From CAVQAH01 sp963784195 (lineage in GTDB: Bacteria; Acidobacteriota; Vicinamibacteria; Vicinamibacterales; 2-12-FULL-66-21), in assembly GCA_963784195.1 (NCBI GenBank), contig CAWARA010000018.1, positions 310,001-374,000 of the forward strand: 64,000 nucleotides of DNA. Direction: 5' to 3'. How positions within the stretch are numbered: position 1 is the first letter of the stretch; every line of letters starts with the position of its first letter. The notes below the pieces were generated by a model. The model saw nothing but the letters and a program-made list of their open reading frames with translations. It was not told the origin of the DNA and searched no databases. Below are positions 8,206 through 18,203 of the stretch, piece after piece. Position numbers and translations under genes: made by a program.

Positions 8206-9879
8206 TTACGCACTAAACAACTTCAGATCGCCGAAGCCGCCGAGACGGTGCACGCCGCGGTCCTCGAATGGCAGGCCGGCGTCGCCCACGATGTCGCGGA
8301 CGGTCCGCGAGACGAGGACCTCGCCGAGGGATGCGGCTGACGAGATCGCGCCAGCCAGTTCCAGCGGCGGGCCTTTCGGGAGTCCGGCTTCAACCGTGCA
8401 CTCACCGGTGTGCAGGCCGATGCGAATGCCCACGTGAAAGCGCCCGGCTGCTCCCGCGAGCGCCGCCGCGCAGCGGATTGCGCGCGCCGGACCGTCGAAG
8501 CCGGCAATGAATCGTGTGTCGTGGCTCGCGATGACGCGGCCGCGAAACCACTCGCACTCCCGCGCGGCGTGTTCGAGGAACGCCGGAATGCCGCGCTCGC
8601 CTTCCAGCTCGGCATGCACGATCGTGGCGAGCATGCGATCGAACGGCGCCAGCATCGGTGCCTCGATGATGAAGCGTTCGATCTCGTCGAGCATCGAATC
8701 CTGATCGCCGACAAACGGCAGGTGATCGTTGCCTGGAAGCTCGAGGAACCGCGCACCGGGAATCCTGCTCGCGACGTAGCGGCCCTCTTCGACATTCAGC
8801 GTCCGGTCGTTTCGGCGATGGATGACGAGCGTGGGCACGCGGATGGACGGGAGAATGCCGCGGATGTCGATTTCGGCGTTCATCTTCGTCAGCGCGAGCG
8901 CGGCGCCGGGGCTCGCGCCCATGCGCAGGTAGGTACTCCACCACGTCCGGAACGCCGGATCGGCGGCAACGCTCGGCGCGCGTTCCTCGAGGCCTATCGG
9001 TCCGCCCCACTCGTCACGGATCTGCTGATAGAAGGCTTCCCGCTGTTCGCGCGTGGGCGCCCAGGGATAGTCGGGGTCGCGCAGGCGCTTGGCATAGGTA
9101 CCGATCATCACGAGCGCGCGCGTCTTCTCCGGATAGGTGGCGGCGAACAGCGCACACATCGGTCCGCCTTCAGACACGCCCACCAGTGAAGCCTGCGTCG
9201 ACCCCACCGAATCCATCACCGCCCGGAGGTCGTCCATCCGCTGTTCGAGCGTCGGCAGCTCGGTGACCCGGTCCGACAGCCCGGTGCCCCGCTTGTCGAT
9301 GAGGATGAGGCGCGAGAACGCCGCGAGACGATTGAGGAAGCGGGCGAAGCTCGGCTCGGCCCAGAAGTACTCCAGGTGAGAGACCCAGCCCATGATGAAG
9401 ACGAGATCGATCGGGCCGCCGCCGATGACCTGGTAGGCGATGTTGATGTCGCCGCTGCGCGCGTAGTGCGTCTCGGGTACCGCCAGCGCCGACGGTCCGC
9501 TGAGCGGCATCACCGCCGAAGGCGGATGCGCGTGCGAGTGCATCTCGAGCGCGACCGGAGCGATGAAGCGATAGCCGCGCCGGTGTGCGGTCTCGATGAA
9601 CGTCGGCGTCCGCGGATCGTCGTGCAGCGCGCGGCGGACCTCGCGGATGCAGACCTTGAGCGCGCCGTCGCCGACGTGCACGTCTGACCACGCGAGCTCG
9701 AGCAGCTCGTCTTTCGTGACGAGCTGCCCGGGCCGGCGGATCAGGTGCTCGAGAACAGCAAACGCTTTCGGCGCGAGGGGCACGACCTCGTCACCGCGGC
9801 GCAGCTGTCCAGCTGCGGCATCGAGCCGGAACGGGCCAAACGCATAGGCCGACATGGTGTCAGTGAGCATGTCGTGCAT
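8206..9879 (-). CDS. Winged-helix / alpha-beta hydrolase / degenerate class III cyclase fusion
   Basis: The 557-residue protein has three parts. Residues about 10-108 are an OmpR-type winged helix (VTKDELLELAWSDVHVGD; RRGYRFIAP). Residues about 135-405 are an alpha/beta hydrolase with nucleophile Ser236 in GVSEGG, probable acid Asp358 and His386. Residues about 415-557 match the class III adenylate cyclase fold (FDGPARAIRCA; IGLHTGE; GEVLVSRTVRDIV; FEDRGVHRLGG). In the cyclase part, the metal-binding Asp of the usual FTDIV is missing (MLATIVHAE) and the GDG is replaced by SHDTRF, so cyclase activity is unlikely. It may be a DNA-binding regulator gated by a small-molecule hydrolase or sensor module. 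ATG 9877-9879 is used; MSAYAFGPF at 9855 is an alternative. Confidence 0.88.
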   Translation of the reverse strand: MHDMLTDTMSAYAFGPFRLDAAAGQLRRGDEVVPLAPKAFAVLEHLIRRPGQLVTKDELLELAWSDVHVGDGALKVCIREVRRALHDDPRTPTFIETAHRRGYRFIAPVALEMHSHAHPPSAVMPLSGPSALAVPETHYARSGDINIAYQVIGGGPIDLVFIMGWVSHLEYFWAEPSFARFLNRLAAFSRLILIDKRGTGLSDRVTELPTLEQRMDDLRAVMDSVGSTQASLVGVSEGGPMCALFAATYPEKTRALVMIGTYAKRLRDPDYPWAPTREQREAFYQQIRDEWGGPIGLEERAPSVAADPAFRTWWSTYLRMGASPGAALALTKMNAEIDIRGILPSIRVPTLVIHRRNDRTLNVEEGRYVASRIPGARFLELPGNDHLPFVGDQDSMLDEIERFIIEAPMLAPFDRMLATIVHAELEGERGIPAFLEHAARECEWFRGRVIASHDTRFIAGFDGPARAIRCAAALAGAAGRFHVGIRIGLHTGECTVEAGLPKGPPLELAGAISSAASLGEVLVSRTVRDIVGDAGLPFEDRGVHRLGGFGDLKLFSA

Positions 9880-9880
9880 G

Positions 9881-10117
9881 TCAGCCCCGCGAGTGCCGAG
9901 TGACGCGATCGCGGTCGGTGGTGTCGAACCGCTGACGAGTGAGCCAGAACTCCACGAACGTCAGCAATTCCTGGACGGACGTGAAGTGCGAGGCATCACC
10001 GGAGCGCAGGTGCTCGATGCGTCCGGTGAACACCCCGCGACCGGGGTCGGCCTCCGCGCCGAAGTGCACGCGGAACGCACGGCCTGTCAACGTCAACGAT
10101 TCGCGCGGCCGGCTCAC
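9881..10117 (-). CDS. Small conserved protein coupled to a methyltransferase, 78 aa
   Basis: From the GTG at 10115-10117 the product reads MSRPRESLTLTGRAFRVHF and then GRIEHLRSGDASHFTSVQEL. I recall this as a short cytosolic hypothetical type, beta-rich at first and ending in a helix (LLTFVEFWLTRQ). No catalytic motif is visible. The start lies two bases after the methyltransferase stop at 10120, so the two are surely co-transcribed and probably translationally coupled. The role is unknown; an accessory part for the methyltransferase or a PilZ-like small domain are guesses. Confidence 0.65.
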   Translation of the reverse strand: MSRPRESLTLTGRAFRVHFGAEADPGRGVFTGRIEHLRSGDASHFTSVQELLTFVEFWLTRQRFDTTDRDRVTRHSRG

Positions 10118-10119
10118 GA

Positions 10120-11211
10120 TTAGAGCCTGGCGGGCTTGCCCGCCACGTAGTAGATGTTGATCGGATCGTGCGGCAACGCCTGCACGCGCACGCCACGGAA
10201 ACCGGCGGCCTCGAGCATTTCGAGCGCCTGCTCCCGACCCCACATCGCACCAAGCCCCGGCCCGCCAGCCGCCAGCGAAACCGACATGCAGTGCATGCAG
10301 GAAATAGTGTACAGGAACGGCCCGAGCGGATGCGCGCGATTGTCCTGGATGTGCGTGTGCCCGGCGATGTCCTGCATCAGAAACGTGCCGCCTGGCCGGA
10401 GCGCCTGGAAGATGGCCTCCAGCACCTGGGCCGGACGTCCCTGATCGTGAATCGCGTCGAACGCCGTGATCAGGTCGTAGGTCTGATCGCTCGACATCTC
10501 AGCCACGTCATCCTGCACGAAGCGGACGTTGCGCAGACCGCGCCGCTCGGCTTCGGCATTGGCCGTGGCGACGGCGACCGGCGACAGATCGACCCCGGTG
10601 AACAAGCTCGACGGATACGCCTGGCCCAACGCGATCATCGCGCGGCCGCTCCCGCAGGCGACGTCGAGCACGTCGATGCCCGATTCCAGCCGACGTTTCA
10701 CGCCCTCGGCGAGCGGCAGGATGTGCGGCAGCAGCCCGTCCACGACGGTCTGCTGGCTCTCTTCCGCCATCACCTCGTGAAAGCGCTGGTAAGCGCCATA
10801 CGGAACGCCCCGCCCGTGCGTAAACGCGTCGACGACCGCGTCCTCGGCCGAGCCGAGCACGCTGATCCACTGTGCCGTCACCGCGACGTTGTTCGGGCTC
10901 GATGCTCGCGTCAGGCAGGCCGCGTGCTCCGGCGGCAGCTTGTATGTATCCGTCGCACGGTCGTAGGTGACGATCCCACCGGTCACCATGGCGCCCAGCC
11001 ACTCCCGCACGTAGCGCTCGCTGAGACCCGCGGCGGCGGCAATCTGGCCGGCGCTCGACGCCGGCATGCAGCTCATGATGTCGTAGAGGCCGGTCCGGTG
11101 CCCGATGCTCATCATGAGCGCCAGCGCGCCGTCATTGATTATCTGCAGTGTCCGCTCGGCAAACGCGTCCGACACCGATTGGTCGCTCGTCGCCATGACG
11201 TCCAGAGCCAT
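10120..11211 (-). CDS. SAM-dependent methyltransferase with N-terminal winged helix
   Basis: The 363-residue protein has a helical, winged-helix-like N-terminal domain (residues about 15-110, LSERYVREWLGAMVTGGIV), as in O-methyltransferases and Rv2258c-like proteins. The class I Rossmann core begins with motif I, VLDVACGSGRAMIALG (about residue 185), followed by FTGVDLSPVAV, QDDVAEM and LRPGGTFLMQDI. The substrate cannot be read from sequence. A short protein follows two bases downstream. The HEAT-cyclophilin gene upstream is on the same strand, but a 128-base gap suggests a separate promoter. Confidence 0.88.
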   Translation of the reverse strand: MALDVMATSDQSVSDAFAERTLQIINDGALALMMSIGHRTGLYDIMSCMPASSAGQIAAAAGLSERYVREWLGAMVTGGIVTYDRATDTYKLPPEHAACLTRASSPNNVAVTAQWISVLGSAEDAVVDAFTHGRGVPYGAYQRFHEVMAEESQQTVVDGLLPHILPLAEGVKRRLESGIDVLDVACGSGRAMIALGQAYPSSLFTGVDLSPVAVATANAEAERRGLRNVRFVQDDVAEMSSDQTYDLITAFDAIHDQGRPAQVLEAIFQALRPGGTFLMQDIAGHTHIQDNRAHPLGPFLYTISCMHCMSVSLAAGGPGLGAMWGREQALEMLEAAGFRGVRVQALPHDPINIYYVAGKPARL

Positions 11212-11339
11212 TTCATTCCCCTTTCTCGCGACCGGGCACAGCGCTTCTGGCGCCTGCCCGACTTAAGAAGCTTACGGGCGTGGGCGGATCCGGCGCATGA
11301 GCAACGCCTGCGGAACTGGTAAGGAAATGGTTAGGGCCG

Positions 11340-13454
11340 CTACCGGGCCGGTTGACCGCAATCCTGCTGGGACCCGATCGTCACCTGCTTCATGCGGTCA
11401 CCCTCCTGGATGTCGTCGACAATCGGCATGCCGCAGACATAGGCGAAGACCGTGTAATCGTGATCGAGGCGGGCGTTGTCGACGAGGTTGACGAAAATCT
11501 GTGCATCACCCGTGTCGCGTCCACGGGTCGAGATACCGACCGTGCCCCGCTCGTGTTCCAGGAGGCCGACTTCGTCACGCATGAAGGGACAGTCCCCGCA
11601 GTACTCGTTGGCATTAGGGCTGCCACCCTGGATGACGAAGTTCGAGACCACCCGATGAAAGGGCGTGCTGTCGTAGTAGTTGGCCCGCACCAGACGAAGG
11701 AACCGATCCTTGGCCAGCGGTGCCTGATCGTCGTGGAATCCGAGATAGAAGGTCTTCCCGCTCTCCATCTCGATCTTGACGCTGACTTTCTGGTCGAGAG
11801 AGGCCGCGGTCGGAATCTCGGGCTGGCGGACCTGCGGCTCGGCGGTGTGAGGCCGTCCCGTCCACTGCGTCAGCACGACGGCCGCCGCCACGGCAACCCT
11901 CGGATCGGAGTCACGAAGCAGCGGCGTCAGGACGGTCGCCTGCGCGCCGGAACCAAATTCGGCGAGCCGATCGATCAGCGCGAGCCGCACGTCCCTGGAC
12001 GTCTGACAGCGTTCTTCCGTGACGCGCTGCAGCGCATTCGCTATCGCGCTGACGAGCGCCGGGGTCGGATCGGCTCCCTTCAAGAGCAGGGCGGCCTGCC
12101 GGATCACCTGGTATGGGCGCGCGGGCACGGGCCGTCCGGTACTGCGAGTTCTCCGGTTCAGCGCCTCGATGAACACCGCGTCGCTGTCCGCACCAAGACG
12201 GCGCCTGAGCGGCGATAGCGCTTCTTCGACGACGTTGTCGTCGGGATCCCCGGCGAGACGCTGCAGTGTGTCCACGTCGTCCATCGCTGTCGCCGCGCGG
12301 GCTGCATACACACGCACGTACGGATTGTCATGCCGGGCAAAGAACGCCATGCCGATCTTCGCCCGCTCGGGAGAGCGCTTGGCCAGTGCGACGAACGCAT
12401 GGGCCTCGCGCTGCCAGCGGCCGATACCTGGCGGCGTGCGAGACTCCGACGTCAGCCGAACGGTAACGTTCTCGTCCTCCTTGCACTGGTCGCCGAGCGC
12501 GTCGAGCGCGGCGAGCACGACGTGGAGCTCGGGATCGCTCAACGCATTCAGGAGCGGTGCACAACCATGATCGCGTGCGGCACGGCGCGCCCACGAGCGC
12601 ACCGCCTCGACGCGCACGGCTGCCGAGCGATCCTGCAGTGAGGTGTTGAGGAACTCGAGGCGCTCTTCGGCGGTAAGGGACGGTCCAGCGCCGGCGACGG
12701 CAAGCGCCGCCAGCCGCCTCACTTCGAACTCCTCGTCCAACAGCGCAGCGCGCAGGGTCACCGCGTCAGCCCCCTGGGCCGCGACGACGGCCGCCATCGC
12801 GTTGCGACGAACCGCTGGCGCCACCGTCCGCTCGCTGCGGCGGCTGGCGAGAAGCCGCAGACGTTCGACCGTTTCTTCGCTCAGTGGTGAGAGCTTGCGG
12901 TGCAGCCGGGCGAGCGATTCCGCGCCTCGCGCCGCAGCGGCGGGAGGATCCGACAGCTCGAGCGCTGCGCGCAGAACCTCTTCCGCGGCCCGCGCTTGCG
13001 CGACAGTTTCGTAGGGAAGGCGGCCGAGCGCCCGATAGACGGCGTCGGTCCTGGGTGCACTCGAGAGCGTTTCCAGTGCGATCTGCACCTGGTCGGCCGT
13101 CGAGGAATCCGCGAGCGGTTCACCTTTGAAGGCCTGCGCAAGAGCGTTCGCCGCCTCTTCACGCACAGGCCGCTCTCCCGCTCGGACAAGAGGAAGCAGG
13201 TAGATGATGACGTCGCGGCGCTCGAGGCGGCCCAGCGCGCGAACGGCTGCGACGCGGATTGCCTCGCTGCCGGTCCCGGTGGACTCGACGAGCACGCGCA
13301 GGTCTTCGGCAGTCGCGGCCCTGTTTTCTTCCGCGGCGATGACGGCGATCCGCCTTGACGCTTGTGACGCGCTACCCTGACCCTGGAGTGCCGGCTCTCC
13401 GAAGACTGCGCAGAGGGCGGCCGCCGTCAACAGGGCCACCCGCGTCCGCTTCAT
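11340..13454 (-). CDS. Exported HEAT-repeat protein with C-terminal cyclophilin domain
   Basis: The 704-residue protein carries a signal peptide (MKRTRVALLTAAALCAVFG). A long array of HEAT/PBS-lyase-type helical repeats (about residues 35-530) follows, with repeated A-AVRALG and VR-A patterns. The C-terminus, about 555-695, is a cyclophilin-type peptidyl-prolyl isomerase: FHRVVSNFVIQGGSPN, GTVGISTRGRDTGDAQIFVN and DHDYTVFAYV. Export plus the repeats suggests a periplasmic folding factor that grips clients through the solenoid. It starts eight bases after the dipeptidyl peptidase gene stop at 13463, so the two probably share a transcript. Confidence 0.9.
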   Translation of the reverse strand: MKRTRVALLTAAALCAVFGEPALQGQGSASQASRRIAVIAAEENRAATAEDLRVLVESTGTGSEAIRVAAVRALGRLERRDVIIYLLPLVRAGERPVREEAANALAQAFKGEPLADSSTADQVQIALETLSSAPRTDAVYRALGRLPYETVAQARAAEEVLRAALELSDPPAAAARGAESLARLHRKLSPLSEETVERLRLLASRRSERTVAPAVRRNAMAAVVAAQGADAVTLRAALLDEEFEVRRLAALAVAGAGPSLTAEERLEFLNTSLQDRSAAVRVEAVRSWARRAARDHGCAPLLNALSDPELHVVLAALDALGDQCKEDENVTVRLTSESRTPPGIGRWQREAHAFVALAKRSPERAKIGMAFFARHDNPYVRVYAARAATAMDDVDTLQRLAGDPDDNVVEEALSPLRRRLGADSDAVFIEALNRRTRSTGRPVPARPYQVIRQAALLLKGADPTPALVSAIANALQRVTEERCQTSRDVRLALIDRLAEFGSGAQATVLTPLLRDSDPRVAVAAAVVLTQWTGRPHTAEPQVRQPEIPTAASLDQKVSVKIEMESGKTFYLGFHDDQAPLAKDRFLRLVRANYYDSTPFHRVVSNFVIQGGSPNANEYCGDCPFMRDEVGLLEHERGTVGISTRGRDTGDAQIFVNLVDNARLDHDYTVFAYVCGMPIVDDIQEGDRMKQVTIGSQQDCGQPAR

Positions 13455-13462
13455 CCCTGTGC

Positions 13463-15473
13463 TTACCTCCGGCCCGAATACTCCAGCATCTGGGTCTTCA
13501 AGTCCAGAGGATACGAGATGCTCACGTCTTCGATCGTGCCGTCGCTGCCGACCACCGCATCGAGCCGAGGCTGGACGAAACCCGTGTAGGACGGCATGTT
13601 CAGGCGCTCGACCCGCGCGACGACCTCGTCGCGCAGGCTGGCGTCGAAATGGATGCCGTACATCTCGAACAGCTGTTTCGCCGCTTCGTAATCGCCCTCA
13701 GCCTTGATCCGCTGGACGTCGGCGAGCAGCCGGCCGACGCCTTCCCGGAAGGCTTGCGCATCGACCATCACGTAGTAGGTCTTGGCGTCACGGCGGCGGA
13801 CCTCGATGGCGTTCGAGTTGGCCATCAGCCAGTGCACGACCATCTGCCGGTTGCGCATATGGTCTTCTTCGATCTGTGTGCCCTCACGGACACGGCGCAG
13901 CTGCACCAGCGCGTTGCGCGCGTAGCCTTCATACTCCGCCTGCACGATTTCCGCATGGTCTTCAGCTGACACGAGCCCCAGCTCCACGAGCTTGGGATCG
14001 GGGACGAAGTACAGGGCGACGAGATCGGCGCGCGTCTCTTCGAGCGCCGAGTACTGTTCTTTCAGGGCGCCCTGCGGGCTGCCCTGTAGGCGATCGGATA
14101 CCTTGCCGGATCCGTGGCCGATGACCTCGTGCATGTTGGTCGTCAGCTCGCTGGCGACACTGCTCCACTTCTGCGCGCGCTCGGCCTCTTCCGGCGTCCA
14201 GGAGAACTCCCGGCGGAACTCCGGTTGCGTCGAGCGGTCGTACGCGTCGTTGACGTTCGAGAGCGAGACGGACTTGCTTCCGTAGTGCTCGCGAATCTCC
14301 TGATCGTTGGGCAGGTTGATGCCGATCGGCGTGATCGGACCGGATTCCCCCGTCTCGAGGACGACGTCGATGGCGTTCGCCGTCACGCCGCGCACGCCCT
14401 GTTTCTTGTACCGATCGTCCCACGGCATGTGGTTCTCGAACCATTGCGCGTTCTCGGCCAGCGTGCGGATGCCCTCGGTCTTCTCGGGGTTGACGTAATA
14501 GACGAGCGCCTCCCACGCACCCTTGTGGCCGCGCGAGTCCATGTACACCTCGATGAACCCGTTGATGGTGTCAACGGGAGAATCACGATCGCTGACCCAC
14601 GCGATGTCGTACGCCACCCGATCCGCCGTCTCCCCTGTCCGGTAGAACTTCACGAGCGCCTGCAGCGCCGCCGCCATCGACTCCGTCGCATAGGGAATCG
14701 CCGCTTCCAGGTGGCGGACGATGGCGCGAATCTCGGTGTTGTACTTGCCGCCGATCCGGTAGACCTCTTCGATCAACGCGCCATCCTGCTTCACCAGGCG
14801 CGAGTTCAGCGGATACCGCTCGACGAATCCGTCGAGATCACCCATGCGTCACATCGACATAGAGGTTGTTCGCGCTCGACGCCAGGATGTCGCGTCCCGG
14901 GCCGGGTGTCTTGCTGGTGACGATCGGGTCGAACTCGAGGTCGAAGAACATCGGCCGGAGGCGCGTCAGCTTCTGATCGAGCGACTCGCCTGACTTCAAG
15001 CGGAAGCGCGCTCCGCCCTTCCCGGCCTGCCCGGCAGCCTGGGCAAACGCGTCCGCGGTGCATTTCAGGACGAACTTGCGCGCCGTCAGATTGTTGTATG
15101 GGCCGCCGTTCAGCCAGAACAGCTTCGTATACCGTTCGATCTCCGCGAGCACGACGGGCTCGATACCGTCAGGATGCGTGATGATCTCCTCGAGCACGTC
15201 GCGCATCTCGAGGTTGTGGGCATACCGCTGGTCGAGAAAGATGTCTCGTCCGGCAAGGGCCGCCTGGTAGAGGTGCCAGATCAGAATCTTCTGATCTCGC
15301 GGCAGGCGGTCGAAGCCGTCCGCATAGAGTTGCGCTACCGCCGCGTCGTCGACCCGTTCGAGCAGGTACTTGCGATCCGGTGGAGGAGCGGTCTGGCTGT
15401 CGGTCGTCGCCACAGTTGATGTCGGTCGTGTATTTCCTGTTACCAAATCGTTCTTGTCGTCCGCAGCCCCCAC
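13463..15473 (-). pseudogene. Dipeptidyl peptidase III (M49), split by a frameshift
   Basis: Two overlapping frames together make one M49 protein of about 670 residues. The N-terminal 211 residues (GTG start at 15473, good AAGGAGG site just upstream) end at 14838. The remainder runs from 14845 to 13463. Reading NNLYVDV straight into DLDGFVERYPLNSRL gives the natural family sequence, so the break at about 14838-14850, beside a GGG run, is a one-base indel. The C-terminal part has the zinc motif HEVIGHGSGK and the following EETRAD. The family releases dipeptides from peptide N-termini in the cytosol, and no signal peptide is seen. It is upstream of, and near, HEAT-cyclophilin. Confidence 0.88.
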
Positions 15474-15620
15474 GCCAGCCTCCTTGGTTCGGTCAATCTT
15501 CTTTTGTACAACGACTGGCTGGCATTAAACGAACAGGTCAGCGATTCGTTCCTGTGCTTACGTTCTTCGTAAGAATGCATCGGTCAATCGTCCGTCGGTT
15601 GAACGGTCATCATCCAGTCA

Positions 15621-17081
15621 TCATACGAGGGGCACCGTCTCGAGATGCTGCGGCATCTTCGTCGTCCAACCCTGGAGCGACTGAATGCGTACGGCCAGAG
15701 CATCCATCGCCAGCGGTTCACCATGCACGAGGAAGGCCGTCTTCGGCGGACGCGAGAATCCACCCAGCCATCGCAAGATCTCGTTCGAGTCGGCGTGCGC
15801 GGACATCGATTCGATCAGCTCGATGCGGCAATTCACGGGAACCTCTCGCCCATGGATCCTCACGCTGGCTTCACCATCCACGAGCCGGCGCCCGCGGGTG
15901 CCGACCGCCTGGTAGCCGACGAAAAGAACCGTGTTTCGAGGATCGGGCAGCGCCTTCTTGAGGTGATGGAGCACGCGGCCCCCTGTTGCCATGCCGCTGG
16001 AAGAGATCACGATGGCGGACATGTTCGATGCGGTCAACTGCTTCGATTCATCGGCGGACGCTATGGCCCGAAACCGCGCCGTGCAGAACGCACACATCTG
16101 GCGTTCCTGGCTGGCATGCGCGCGCCGTCGATCCTGCGATTCGTTGCGGTCGGCCGGTCCGTGTGGCGCCTTGTCGTCTCGGACTTCAGGCTTCATCTCC
16201 GCATCGAGCTCGTTGAGGCGCTCGGTGTAGCGGGAGAGCGCGGCGATGGCCATCGGGCTGTCGAGATAGACCGGCATGATCGGAATACGCCGTTCTTCCT
16301 CGAGCTTCTTGATCCAGTAGATCAGCTCCTCGACCCGTCCGATCGCAAACGCGGGCACGATCACGCGCCCGCCTCGGGCTACTGTTTCCTTGATCACTGA
16401 CGCAAGCTTTTCACCGTTGTCGTCGTCTTCATGGACGCGATTGCCGTAGGTCGACTCGACCAGCAGGTAATCCGCCTCGCTGACCATCGTCGGATCCGGC
16501 AGCACAGGACGGCCGAACCGGCCCAGATCGCCACCGAAGAGGATCGTCTGCCCGTTGGTCCTCACGCGCGCGTACGAGGATCCGAGGAGATGGCCGGCGT
16601 TGATGAAGTCCACCTCGATGCCGTCGGCCACCGGCATCGGCCTGTCGTAGCCGACCGGCTGAAGGTGCGTCAGCGCGCGGAGCGCATCGGCTTCGGTGTA
16701 GAGCGGCAGCGCGGGCGAGTGTTTCGAGAACTTCTCGCGGTTCGCGATCTCGGCATCATCTTCCTGGATGCGGCCGGAATCTGGGAGCACGATGCGGCAG
16801 AGATCCTGGGTGCCCGCCGTGCAGAACACGCGCCCGGCAAAACCCTGCGCGACGAGCCGCGGCAGATATCCACAATGATCGAGATGCGCGTGCGTCAGGA
16901 CGATGGCGTCGATTTCTGAGGCTTTGATTGGCAGGTTCTGCCAGTTGCGCTCCCGCAGTTCCTTCAGACCCTGAAACAGACCGGCATCGATCAGGATCCT
17001 GGCTGCGGGCGTCTCGAGCAAGTACTTCGATCCGGTGACGGTCCGCGCCGCACCGAGAAACGTCACCTTCACGTCACTCAT
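15621..17081 (-). CDS. Metallo-beta-lactamase/beta-CASP RNA-processing exonuclease family
   Basis: The 486-residue product from MSDVKVTFLGAARTVTGSKY has the metallo-beta-lactamase zinc motif THAHLDHCGYLPRL. It then shows the beta-CASP motifs (LVESTYGNR; IVPAFAIGRVEELIYW; SSSGMATGGRVLHHL; SMSAHADSNEILRWL; FLVHGEPLAMDAL). This family includes bacterial RNases and CPSF73-like nucleases acting on RNA 3' ends or single-stranded nucleic acid. ATG 17079-17081 was chosen because the longer frame begins inside the GTCCGTG inverted repeat. The repeat hairpin therefore sits directly in its leader. Confidence 0.9.
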   Translation of the reverse strand: MSDVKVTFLGAARTVTGSKYLLETPAARILIDAGLFQGLKELRERNWQNLPIKASEIDAIVLTHAHLDHCGYLPRLVAQGFAGRVFCTAGTQDLCRIVLPDSGRIQEDDAEIANREKFSKHSPALPLYTEADALRALTHLQPVGYDRPMPVADGIEVDFINAGHLLGSSYARVRTNGQTILFGGDLGRFGRPVLPDPTMVSEADYLLVESTYGNRVHEDDDNGEKLASVIKETVARGGRVIVPAFAIGRVEELIYWIKKLEEERRIPIMPVYLDSPMAIAALSRYTERLNELDAEMKPEVRDDKAPHGPADRNESQDRRRAHASQERQMCAFCTARFRAIASADESKQLTASNMSAIVISSSGMATGGRVLHHLKKALPDPRNTVLFVGYQAVGTRGRRLVDGEASVRIHGREVPVNCRIELIESMSAHADSNEILRWLGGFSRPPKTAFLVHGEPLAMDALAVRIQSLQGWTTKMPQHLETVPLV

Positions 17082-17104
17082 CGGATAAGAGCTCCTGCTG
17101 CAAT

Positions 17105-17202
17105 GCCTGCCGTCGTCCGTGGTCCGTGGTCCGTGTCTCGTCGAACGCCTGGGCCCGCTGCCGCGGCGAGACACGGATCACGGACCACGGATCACGGCAG
17201 GC
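17105..17202. repeat. 36-bp inverted repeat built from GTCCGTG heptamers
   Basis: Arms at 17105-17140 and 17167-17202 pair over 36 bases with about three mismatches around a 26-base loop. The arms contain repeated GTCCGTG units and end in TGTCTCG. It lies between the ACC-deaminase-like gene and the beta-CASP gene, both on the minus strand. Confidence 0.85.
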
Positions 17203-17212
17203 GCTGCCGTTG

Positions 17213-18175
17213 TTATGCAAACAACGCCACCTGGCCGCCCGTGTGCCAGAAGAGTACGGTGCCGGCGCCCGAGAAGGTCCCGCCGCGCGCGTGCGCCATC
17301 AAGCCCGCCATCGCTTTCGCGGTATAGGTCGGATCGAGAAAGATCGCTTCCGTGCGCGCCAGGATCTCGATGGCGCCGCGCGACTCGGGCGTCGAGATGC
17401 CGTAGCCGGGGCCAACGAAATCATCATCGATCTCGACACGCGCGTCTGCGAATTTACGGGCCTCGAATCCGAGCAGGGGTCCAAGCCCATCAAGGATCCG
17501 CCGAATGTCCGACTCCAGCGACGCAGCTGGCTCATCGGCGCTGACGCCAATCACCCGCGTCCGCACGCCAGCGAGTGCGCAACCTGCAACAATGCCCGCT
17601 TGCGTGCCTCCCGACGAGGTGGAATGAACGATCACGTCTGGCGGTTCGATCTGATCGAGCATTTCGAAAACGGCGTGCACGAATGCCGCCGCGCCCAACG
17701 GGGTAGAGGCGCCGATCGGAATCACGTAAGGACGCCGGCCAACGCGACGGAGCGCGCCGGCCGCGGCTTCCATGGCTGGAACCCGATCCTCGCGTGACTG
17801 AACGTATCGAGCCTCGGCGCCCAGGAATCTCCCGAGGAGCGCGTTGCCGGTCGGTGGATCAGGCGGTGCGCCGTTCGCGACGAGGATGCAGTGCAGCCCG
17901 AGCTTCGCCGCCGCGGCAGCCGTTGCGCGAGCGTGATTGGACTGAACGCCGCCAGCGGTAATCAATGTATCCGCCCCCTGCGCCAGCGCATCAGCAGCCA
18001 CGAACCGCAGCTTCCTGACCTTGTTTCCCCCGAACGCAAACCCGATCGCATCGTCGCGCTTGACGAGCAGCCGCGGTACGCAGCCGATCGCGGCGCGGAA
18101 CCTGGGGATCTCTTCGATCGGCGTCGGACCTGGCGCGAGGGACACGGTGGGGAGGGCAGTGAGCGAGGCGAGCAT
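17213..18175 (-). CDS. ACC deaminase / D-cysteine desulfhydrase family PLP enzyme
   Basis: The 320-residue protein matches the fold type II PLP enzymes of the DcyD/AcdS group. It has the N-terminal PTPIEEIPRF, the PLP Lys52 in FGGNKVRKLRF, ITAGGVQSNHARATAAAAAK, STSSGGTQAGIVAG and a C-terminal TGGQVALF. D-cysteine desulfhydrase yields pyruvate, ammonia and sulfide; ACC deaminase yields 2-oxobutyrate. The two cannot be told apart here. The start MLASLTALPTVSLAPGPTPI (18173-18175) leaves only 28 bases to the divergent MTHFR-like gene, so the two share one compact promoter region. Confidence 0.85.
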   Translation of the reverse strand: MLASLTALPTVSLAPGPTPIEEIPRFRAAIGCVPRLLVKRDDAIGFAFGGNKVRKLRFVAADALAQGADTLITAGGVQSNHARATAAAAAKLGLHCILVANGAPPDPPTGNALLGRFLGAEARYVQSREDRVPAMEAAAGALRRVGRRPYVIPIGASTPLGAAAFVHAVFEMLDQIEPPDVIVHSTSSGGTQAGIVAGCALAGVRTRVIGVSADEPAASLESDIRRILDGLGPLLGFEARKFADARVEIDDDFVGPGYGISTPESRGAIEILARTEAIFLDPTYTAKAMAGLMAHARGGTFSGAGTVLFWHTGGQVALFA

Positions 18176-18203
18176 GCTGCGTTCAGTATACTTGCGGGTT
18201 GGG

